From NCBI GenBank assembly GCA_964607315.1, contig CAZSKA010000182.1, positions 1 through 8,296 of the forward strand: DNA of 8,296 nucleotides, written 5' to 3'. A program made the position numbers and the translations under genes. The stretch is from JAHDFB01 sp964607315 (GTDB taxonomy: Bacteria > Bacteroidota > Bacteroidia > Chitinophagales > Saprospiraceae). Below are positions 1 through 4,552 of this stretch, piece by piece; within the stretch, counting starts at the first letter, position 1, and each line of letters opens with the position of its first letter. The notes beneath the pieces were generated by a model, which worked only from the letters and a program-made list of their open reading frames with translations, was not told where the DNA came from and did no database searches.

Positions 1-81
1 GCGGGTGGAGGGAGTCGAACCCCCACGCCTCGCGGCACTAGATCCTAAGTCTAGCATGTCTACCAATTCCATCACACCCGC
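1..81 (-). tRNA. tRNA-Leu (anticodon UAG), 3' end at window edge
   Basis: Read on the minus strand, this folds as a class II tRNA. The acceptor arms GCGGGTG (75-81) and CACCCGC (1-7) pair. The anticodon stem CTAGA/TCTAG encloses the loop CTTAGGA, placing anticodon TAG at 45-47. The T-arm carries GGTTCGACTCC, and a long variable arm (GCCGCGAGGC region) is typical of tRNA-Leu. The discriminator base and any encoded CCA lie outside the window, so the gene is complete except for its last few bases. It reads CUA and probably other CUN leucine codons. A promoter element lies about 60 nt upstream. Confidence 0.95.
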
Positions 82-140
82 ATAGATTCTACAAAATAAG
101 GTAAAATCTGAATAAAATTTCCGCTTTTGGAAAAGTGACG

Positions 141-148
141 CAAAGATA
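141..148 (-). promoter_or_regulatory. Bacteroidota-type -7 promoter element for tRNA-Leu
   Basis: The minus strand reads TATCTTTG (followed by CG), an exact match to the Bacteroidota primary sigma -7 consensus TAnnTTTG. It would start transcription near 134-136 and give a leader of about 53 nt before the mature tRNA 5' end at 81. A clear -33 TTG is not seen; the best candidate is TTTC near 170-173. This assignment rests on consensus match and position only. Confidence 0.6.
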
Positions 149-241
149 GTATATAAATGTTGAATGCATGAAATTTTGAAAGAGAATAATTTTCAATTTA
201 TGCTTAGAATTATCACATTCGGTAGATCAAGAATGTAGTCT

Positions 242-261
242 TTTTGGGTTTAAACCCAAAA
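242..261. repeat. Perfect 20-bp palindrome
   Basis: TTTTGGGTTTAAACCCAAAA is its own reverse complement across all 20 positions. As RNA it could form an 8-bp stem with a TTAA loop. It is not followed by a U-tract on either strand, so it is not a standard intrinsic terminator. It sits 13 nt beyond the minus-strand terminator at 275-301 and about 95 nt upstream of the tRNA promoter, in a gene-free stretch. Its role is unknown; an operator site or a structured transcript end is possible. Confidence 0.7.
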
Positions 262-274
262 TAAGCATAAAAAA

Positions 275-301
275 AGCCCGACACACACTATGCATCGGGC
301 T
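275..301 (-). terminator. Rho-independent terminator of the 71-aa gene
   Basis: On the minus strand the stem AGCCCGA (295-301) pairs with TCGGGCT (275-281) around a 13-nt loop and is followed by a run of T residues (269-274 region). It lies about 33 nt past the stop codon of the minus-strand gene ending at 334. The plus-strand side has only a broken T-tract (ATTTTCTTT), so it mainly serves the minus strand. Confidence 0.85.
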
Positions 302-333
302 ATTTTCTTTAATTCAAAAAGGTTTTTTTATTC

Positions 334-549
334 TTAAAGCTTACTGTAAGCTAAAATCATTTCCATAGAAGTGCATGAAGGAGAGAAAACCACTTTTGGT
401 AGATTTTCTTTTTCTTTTATTAATGATTCATAAGTGTTTTTCAACTCTGGATTATCATCAATAGAAAAAAGAATCTCACAGTACTCTACTGCTTCCATGT
501 CTCTGTAAATAAATTGAATTAAATCATTTTCAGTGTAGCTATGCTCCAT
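334..549 (-). CDS. Conserved small Bacteroidota protein of unknown function
   Basis: A 71-aa, mostly helical, acidic soluble protein with no signal peptide or membrane segment. The N-terminal half has a pattern I associate with short Bacteroidota proteins, namely a helix of type DLIQFIYRDMEAVEYCEI, then a Leu/Glu/Lys-rich helix, then a short C-terminal segment ending VFSPSCTSMEMILAYSKL. The first part loosely recalls the N-terminal helices of anti-sigma factors, but there is no zinc-binding HxxxCxxC motif, so I do not assign that role. The ATG at 547-549 is the only good start, and no Shine-Dalgarno is present, as usual in this phylum. It is followed by a strong terminator and lies 97 nt downstream of the DUF2147 gene on the same strand, so it may be co-transcribed with it. 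Confidence 0.75.
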   Translation of the reverse strand: MEHSYTENDLIQFIYRDMEAVEYCEILFSIDDNPELKNTYESLIKEKENLPKVVFSPSCTSMEMILAYSKL

Positions 550-646
550 ATATTGATTTATTGCACTGCTGTGCGGATTAACATATACAGAGTAAACAGA
601 AAGTAATTCAACAATATTGTCTACAGACTAAAAAAACTTGGTTTTG

Positions 647-1072
647 TTAGTTTACTTTGTGCCAAACTTGGGTTCTTCCAATCCATTGGACACCAATATA
701 TCCTAATACTTCTAATTTGTCACCTTTAGGAGTTACGCTGCACTTATATTCTTTACCACCTGCTGGATTTATGATTGTACCATAAGAATAGTAGTCTTTA
801 TAGGGTTTAAGACCAGTTACAATGTCAAGACCGATAAGAGATTTCCCATTCATATCTCCTGGGCATCCATCACAAGTAGTTGTAGTAGCTGCAGGTAATA
901 ATTTAATTATTTTGCCATAAATAAGGCCATCATCCTTTTTATAGATTTCCACATGAGACTTCGGTTCACCCGTTTCATCGTCAATTGTTTTCCATACACC
1001 TAAGATGTTATCTTGAGCAGTTGCAAATAAACCAAAAAGTAAAAGGGCCGGAAGTATTAATAATTTTTTCAT
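647..1072 (-). CDS. Secreted DUF2147 family protein
   Basis: A 141-aa exported protein of the DUF2147 family (small lipocalin-like beta proteins of unknown function, common in Bacteroidota and Proteobacteria). Residues 1-19 form a signal peptide (MKKLLILPALLLFGLFATA) with likely cleavage before QDN. The mature part shows the family landmarks: GVWKTIDDETGEP (25-37), IYGKIIKLLP (51-60), a CDGCPGD segment (67-73), GLDIVTGLK (81-89), and the C-terminal GYIGVQWIGRTQVW (124-137). The frame stays open upstream to 1213, but the ATG at 1070-1072 is chosen because it gives the signal peptide, the upstream part is atypical, and a consensus promoter lies at 1104-1111, which would make the longer start untranscribed. 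It probably acts in the periplasm or outer envelope; substrate unknown. Confidence 0.9.
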   Translation of the reverse strand: MKKLLILPALLLFGLFATAQDNILGVWKTIDDETGEPKSHVEIYKKDDGLIYGKIIKLLPAATTTTCDGCPGDMNGKSLIGLDIVTGLKPYKDYYSYGTIINPAGGKEYKCSVTPKGDKLEVLGYIGVQWIGRTQVWHKVN

Positions 1073-1103
1073 AAAAGATTTGATTAAATTAAGGCAATAT
1101 GCC

Positions 1104-1111
1104 CAAATATA
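1104..1111 (-). promoter_or_regulatory. Bacteroidota-type -7 promoter element for the DUF2147 gene
   Basis: The minus strand reads TATATTTG, an exact TAnnTTTG match. The predicted start near 1097 gives a 5' leader of about 25 nt before the ATG at 1072. A -33 TTTG is only approximate (TTTAG about 20 nt upstream). Its position supports the internal start codon over the upstream one at 1213. Confidence 0.6.
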
Positions 1112-1294
1112 AATTGTAAAAACATCTATTTCACTAAATGTAAAGCATAAAAATAGATTCAATTCCACATAATAATCGATTTTTACTAAGGAAAGTTTCG
1201 GTAAAGCCAACATTATGTTTATCTTACAATAATATAATTCAATTTATAAAATTGATTTATAGTGACTTAGACGAATAGGGGGAGGTAAAAATTA

Positions 1295-1324
1295 ATGTGT
1301 CCATTATATACCAAAACTTTTTAA
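1295..1324 (+). other. Possible 9-codon leader ORF abutting the lipoprotein start
   Basis: ATG at 1295 opens the peptide MCPLYTKTF and stops at TAA 1322-1324, directly followed in the same frame by the ATG of the lipoprotein gene at 1325. A purine-rich GGGGGAGGT (1278-1286) sits 8 nt before this ATG, a textbook Shine-Dalgarno position for the mini-ORF but about 38 nt from the main start. Bacteroidota ribosomes use Shine-Dalgarno little, so function is uncertain. Confidence 0.25.
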
Positions 1325-1942
1325 ATGTATTTATTTGTTCGATTAAGTTGTATAGCTATTATTTCACTCATTATAGCTTCATGTTCAAATCAGGAGTCTG
1401 AATTGAATGAGCAATATATATATTTAGAGGAGCCACATTATTATGGAGATTCTTCTAGAATGTTCAAGATTCTAAAAATTCATGAAAAATTATTGAATAA
1501 GCAGCCTGACAACTTCATTTATTTAAGCAATGTGTTTCAAATGAATTGTTTGTTAGGTAAGTATGATAATAATGTTGAATTAATAAAAAGCTCCATGTTG
1601 ATGGAGACAAGTAAGGTGAATCCAGAAATCTATACGAACTTTTATTTAGCGTTAAATGCATACAGGAGTGATACAACTTCAGTCTATATCCAATATTTGG
1701 AGAAATTAAATAATGAGGATTTGAGTCACGATCCACTTTTAGGGTATATAGCTGCAAGATGCAGTGAAAATACGAAATTAGCTGATAAATATTTCCCTGA
1801 AATGTTGGAACAAATAAGATTTATGCCAGAGAAGAATGCCATTCTTAGATTAATAGAAAGTAATAAATGTGATCGATTTCTAGAGTTATATAAAGGCGTT
1901 TGTCCAGTCTGCGAGATCTGTGAAATGAAACGTTACATCTAA
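1325..1942 (+). CDS. Lipoprotein of unknown function with CxxCxxC tail
   Basis: A 205-aa protein with a type II (lipoprotein) signal: hydrophobic residues 7-19 and the lipobox IASC, predicting lipidation at Cys20 and anchoring in an envelope membrane. The mature region is alpha-helical and weakly resembles tetratricopeptide-type repeats (about 43-115, containing LLNKQPDNFIYLSNVF and a NPEIYTNFYLALNAY helix), but no clean TPR consensus is present. The last 15 residues contain C193-PV-C196-EI-C199, with further cysteines at 75, 146 and 182. The start ATG directly follows the stop of a possible leader ORF. I do not recognise a named family. The downstream GlmU-family gene is 99 nt away on the same strand with no terminator between them, so co-transcription is possible. 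Confidence 0.75.
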   Translation: MYLFVRLSCIAIISLIIASCSNQESELNEQYIYLEEPHYYGDSSRMFKILKIHEKLLNKQPDNFIYLSNVFQMNCLLGKYDNNVELIKSSMLMETSKVNPEIYTNFYLALNAYRSDTTSVYIQYLEKLNNEDLSHDPLLGYIAARCSENTKLADKYFPEMLEQIRFMPEKNAILRLIESNKCDRFLELYKGVCPVCEICEMKRYI

Positions 1943-1963
1943 AAAAAAAGAATTGTTAGTGAT

Positions 1964-1979
1964 TTTAGTTAGAACTAAA
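1964..1979. repeat. Inverted repeat upstream of the GlmU-family gene
   Basis: TTTAGTT and AACTAAA flank a 2-nt centre, giving 7-bp arms. No T-tract follows, so it is not a terminator for the preceding lipoprotein gene. It ends 62 nt before the GlmU-family start and could be an operator half-site pair. An AT-rich TATATTTA at 2013-2020 is a near-match to the -7 consensus and may be the promoter of that gene. Both are weak assignments. Confidence 0.3.
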
Positions 1980-2041
1980 CGAAAAATAGATCAAATACAA
2001 TTCTGAAAGGTATATATTTACACTGCAAATTATAATAATCG

Positions 2042-3247
2042 ATGCGTAAAATAATTCTTTTTGACGACGAAGGAAGGGACAAATTATTGCCTTTAGTATA
2101 CACAAAGCCAACATGTGAGCTTCGTTGTGGCATTCTAACAATAAGAGAAAAGTGGGAAATATATCTAAATGCATCTTCCTCTTATATCACTCAGGAATAT
2201 TTAATTGACAAATATCCTATTGATATTTCAAATGATAATTTATTGATAAACGGAACTCTGCTTCCAAACCCCAAAATAGCAAAGTTAATTATAGGCTTAA
2301 ATCAAAATGAGGCAATTCTAAGTAATGGTGAGCTTATAGCAGCAAGATTGAATGAAAAGCAGTTTAATTTATTGAATAGTGAAGAGCCAATTAATGAGAT
2401 TAATGGCATGGAAATAGGGAGAAATGACGGTTATGTTAAAATAAACAATCTATGGGATATCTTTCAATTTAATGGAGAGGAGATAAAATCAGATTTCGAT
2501 TTACTAACTAAGAACAGGCCGTCTCAAGAATTGTCTGATTCAAATAGGGTAATAGGGAATCATCAAATATTTTTAGAAGAAGGAGCGAAAGTAGAGTGTA
2601 GTATATTGAACACGACTGGAGGGCCAATATACATAGGAAAGGATGCGGAAGTAATGGAGGGCAGCATTATAAGAGGGCCCTTTGCATTATGTGAAAATGG
2701 TGTTGTAAAAATGGGAGCTAAGATATATGGAGATACAACCTTAGGACCATATTGCAAGGCAGGAGGCGAGTTAAATAATGTTGTAATGTCTGGATATTCG
2801 TCGAAAGGTCATGATGGATTTTTAGGAAATTCTGTAGTTGGAGAATGGTGTAATTTTGGAGCTGACTCTAATAATTCAAATTTAAAGAATAATTATGCTG
2901 AAGTCAAGTTATGGGATTATCAAGAAAATAGATTTCAGAGTACAGGCTTACAGTTTTGTGGTTTGATAATGGGAGATCATTCGAAGTGTGGAATAAATAC
3001 GATGTTTAATACAGGAACTGTAATAGGAGTAAATTGTAATATATACGGAGCTGGATTCCCAAGAAATTTTGTACCATCTTTTTCATGGGGTGGAAGTGGC
3101 GGATATAAATTATATCAATTTGATAAGGCGATAGAAACAGCAACAAAGGTAATGGCTAGAAGGGGAAAAGAAATGGATGAAGAAGAGAGAGGGATATTGG
3201 AATATGTTTTTAAAATCACAGAAGAAAATAGGGGAAATATCAAGTAA
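2042..3247 (+). CDS. GlmU-family putative sugar nucleotidyltransferase / acyltransferase
   Basis: A 401-aa protein of the Bacteroidota alternative GlmU family (putative sugar nucleotidyltransferase, TIGR03991 type). The N-terminal region carries the family signature: ILFDDEGRDKLLPLVYTKP (5-23), then ELRCGILTIREKWE (26-39). This is a divergent NTP-transferase fold that lacks the classical GlmU LxAGxGTRM loop. Residues about 175-340 form a left-handed beta-helix of hexapeptide repeats (for example PIYIGKDAEVMEGSII). Segment SSKGHDGFLGNSVVG (253-267) and NFGADSNNSNLKNNY (271-285) align with the E. coli GlmU acetyltransferase active site; His257 corresponds to its catalytic His363. Expected role: making UDP-GlcNAc or a related nucleotide sugar in the cytosol for peptidoglycan and envelope glycans; the exact substrate is inferred. 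Length is normal for the family, and the start follows an AT-rich region without Shine-Dalgarno. Confidence 0.88.
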   Translation: MRKIILFDDEGRDKLLPLVYTKPTCELRCGILTIREKWEIYLNASSSYITQEYLIDKYPIDISNDNLLINGTLLPNPKIAKLIIGLNQNEAILSNGELIAARLNEKQFNLLNSEEPINEINGMEIGRNDGYVKINNLWDIFQFNGEEIKSDFDLLTKNRPSQELSDSNRVIGNHQIFLEEGAKVECSILNTTGGPIYIGKDAEVMEGSIIRGPFALCENGVVKMGAKIYGDTTLGPYCKAGGELNNVVMSGYSSKGHDGFLGNSVVGEWCNFGADSNNSNLKNNYAEVKLWDYQENRFQSTGLQFCGLIMGDHSKCGINTMFNTGTVIGVNCNIYGAGFPRNFVPSFSWGGSGGYKLYQFDKAIETATKVMARRGKEMDEEERGILEYVFKITEENRGNIK

Positions 3248-3357
3248 GGTTCACTATATGTGAGGAAGGGTGAAACTGAGATAGTTTACATGAAAGTCCT
3301 TCAGATTAGGAATACTTATGATGTAAGATGTGATTTTGGGATGAGGTAATAATATTA

Positions 3358-4014
3358 TTAGGTGTAATTGAGGTGAGAAATTGGTTTTTTTTTGGAGGAG
3401 TGAGAGGTTAGTGTGTTTTTAATCAATTCATATACTACGTAATTCTGAAACCCTGCACCCACAGCACTCCCCACCCATTCCAACCCGCGCAAAAATCCCC
3501 ATCGAACACCTTTCTTCCAACTTTCCTCTACCTCATACTTTTTATTCCGCTGACCCTTAATCTCTGAACCTCTCTCCATACTCTCTATGTATTGCCCAAA
3601 TTCCTCCCTACTCTCAAAATAATATCTTCCATATCGCTCCTGTACTAATCCACCGCATCTCTCCCTTTCTCCATTAACCCACTTCGCATAAACACTGTGA
3701 AAAATTCGTATCTGCTCACTTACTATTCTCCAAGGCTCTTCCCAATAATCATTCCGAGCAACTCTTCCTTTCTTCTCACATTTTTTAATATATTTTTTCC
3801 TCAAAACTCCTTTTCCTCTAACCCTCATTAATATCTGATATCCCTCACTTGAAAAATACATCTTATGTATTTCTATATATCCGCCCAAATACCTCTTGAA
3901 CAACTTTCGGAATACTTCTATCTCTTCCTCATTCTCAAAATAACAATTTCGAGCCGTCGCCTTGCTCTCTATTAAATAATATCCTCCTGCTTGAATTTTA
4001 AAAATCTTTCTCAT
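3358..4014 (-). CDS. Y1/REP-associated tyrosine transposase-like protein lacking the HUH motif
   Basis: A 218-aa basic protein with the overall plan of IS200-like/RAYT transposases. Residues 10-12 GGY match the usual GGYYHI start; 53-64 YFSSEGYQILMR sits exactly where active members have a MPNHFHLLI-type HUH motif; 99-115 SEQIRIFHSVYAKWVNG matches the SxFxxxYAKxxN helix; 121-130 GGLVQERYGR matches GxLFQxRxKR; and 141-149 QYIESMERG aligns with YIHLNPVKxG, so Tyr142 is the probable catalytic-Tyr position. Both HUH histidines are replaced (by Gly58 and Gln60), so metal-dependent single-strand nicking is unlikely. The frame is nevertheless intact. It overlaps the upstream 48-codon ORF by ATGA. 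Its tail after about residue 200 is encoded across an A9 run and looks non-conserved. No flanking IS ends are visible. A domesticated DNA-binding role is possible but unproven. Confidence 0.75.
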   Translation of the reverse strand: MRKIFKIQAGGYYLIESKATARNCYFENEEEIEVFRKLFKRYLGGYIEIHKMYFSSEGYQILMRVRGKGVLRKKYIKKCEKKGRVARNDYWEEPWRIVSEQIRIFHSVYAKWVNGERERCGGLVQERYGRYYFESREEFGQYIESMERGSEIKGQRNKKYEVEESWKKGVRWGFLRGLEWVGSAVGAGFQNYVVYELIKNTLTSHSSKKKPISHLNYT

Positions 4015-4157
4015 TGGTTTCTTTCTTTATTAGTGTAACCAACACCCCTTTTCGTTCCAAATTTTTCCATATATTTTCTAAAAAAATAAACCAACTCACT
4101 TAACTCTCTATTAATGAAGAATTTAAACTCCACATTTACTTCCATCCTTCTAGACAT
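4011..4157 (-). CDS. Small 48-aa ORF coupled by ATGA overlap to the transposase-like gene
   Basis: ATG at 4155-4157 opens a 48-codon frame ending at TGA 4011-4013, whose last bases overlap the ATG of the transposase-like gene (ATGA), suggesting translational coupling. The product is charged and probably helical, with a segment FINRELSELVYFFRKYMEKF (residues 14-33) and a basic tail ending GYTNKERNQ. I recognise no family. The frame extends 8 codons further upstream (QSDEKYGN) without a start codon, to an in-frame TGA at 4182-4184, and stays open beyond that for 30 more codons. This could therefore be the 3' part of a broken longer gene. The same purine-rich coding-strand bias as the downstream gene supports real coding, but that bias also lowers the chance of stop codons, so confidence is limited. 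Confidence 0.4.
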   Translation of the reverse strand: MSRRMEVNVEFKFFINRELSELVYFFRKYMEKFGTKRGVGYTNKERNQ

Positions 4158-4267
4158 ATTCCCGTATTTTTCGTCACTTTGTCATGTATTAATATTTTCA
4201 ACTGACATATTTTTCGAAAAACTTATAAATTCAATTGACTTCTTCCTCACTTGAATGTCAACTTTAC

Positions 4268-4382
4268 TTATATTTCAGATTGGTAGCATTTTTGTTCTAT
4301 CTCTTTTGTAGAAAAAGATCCAGTATGAGAACTTTTTATACCTTTTAAATTTTGTAATGTTGGAAACAAAAGCAAATTTCAA
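4268..4382 (-). pseudogene. Possible gene or repeat remnant, two overlapping frames
   Basis: In one minus-strand phase, 36 codons are open from 4378 to TAA 4268-4270 with a balanced, protein-like composition (including FPTLQNLKGIKSSHTGS and STKEIEQKCYQSEI), preceded by TGA at 4379-4381. In a second phase, a TTG at 4380-4382 opens a 35-aa basic frame (including KFKRYKKFSYWIFFYKRDR) to TGA 4275-4277; this phase is the same as that of the 48-aa ORF downstream. Neither has an ATG start. The DNA could be a decayed gene or a copy of an interspersed intergenic repeat. Without comparison to other loci this is a weak call. Confidence 0.25.
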
Positions 4383-4479
4383 CTAGGTGGAGTCCATCTT
4401 ATTAAATATTGGAATAGCTTTAGCTACTTCGATTTTTTATAAGGAAGAAATCACGTATTTTATGAAGAATTTATTCAGC

Positions 4480-4491
4480 AATTTCGAAATT
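4480..4491. promoter_or_regulatory. 12-bp palindrome upstream of clpB
   Basis: AATTTCGAAATT is perfectly self-complementary and ends 61 nt before the clpB ATG, a position where an operator could act. It does not resemble CIRCE or any regulator site I know. In AT-rich DNA short palindromes are common, so this is a candidate only. Confidence 0.3.
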
Positions 4492-4513
4492 AAATGGTAT
4501 TATATCTAGTTTT

Positions 4514-4537
4514 ACTTAAATCATTAGCACTTAAATC
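4514..4537 (+). repeat. Direct repeat ACTTAAATC x2 upstream of clpB
   Basis: ACTTAAATC occurs at 4514-4522 and again at 4529-4537, a 15-bp period with a 6-bp spacer, ending 15 nt before the clpB ATG. Such paired sites can bind a regulator or RNA polymerase, but the motif is not one I recognise. It may form part of the clpB promoter or leader. Confidence 0.35.
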
Positions 4538-4552
4538 GATAAATTTCTTTTA

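Larger units (their letters stand above)
4158..4552. other. 395-bp intergenic region between the transposase-like unit and clpB
   Basis: This stretch holds no convincing complete gene. Between 4185 and 4382 the minus strand carries several short open frames in two phases (see the separate remnant entry). An imperfect 10-bp inverted repeat lies at 4308-4317 and 4332-4341 (one mismatch). The last 75 bp before clpB hold a 12-bp palindrome and a 9-bp direct repeat. No exact TAnnTTTG promoter was found before clpB; TAAATTTC at 4540-4547 is close but only 5 nt from the ATG. Confidence 0.5.

Noticed and set aside
611..628. Short palindromes ACAATATTGT and GTCTACAGAC between the two first minus-strand genes.
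   Set aside because: Both arms are too short (5 and 4 bp) and there is no T-tract, so neither a terminator nor an operator can be supported.
1073..1213. An upstream start for the DUF2147 gene at 1213, adding 47 residues.
   Set aside because: The added part is atypical, the internal ATG begins a clean signal peptide, and a consensus promoter at 1104-1111 lies inside the extension.
3347..3360. 14-bp palindrome TAATAATATTATTA spanning the transposase-like stop codon.
   Set aside because: It consists only of A and T in AT-rich DNA, has no T-tract, and would make a very weak hairpin.
4114..4254. Plus-strand 46-aa ORF starting MKNLNSTFTS.
   Set aside because: It lies antisense to the purine-rich unit, its Phe/Ser-rich composition reflects pyrimidine-rich DNA, and it has no initiation context.
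4387..4509. Plus-strand 40-aa ORF with GTG start and a hydrophobic segment (SILLNIGIALATSIFY).
   Set aside because: The start is GTG with no supporting signal, and the frame overlaps DNA that is open in several other phases and the clpB upstream sites; it is more likely chance or a remnant.
4524..4552. TTAGCACTT resembles the first arm of a CIRCE (HrcA) operator upstream of clpB.
   Set aside because: The second arm GAGTGCTAA is absent at the 9-bp spacing; the sequence there is AATTTCTTT.
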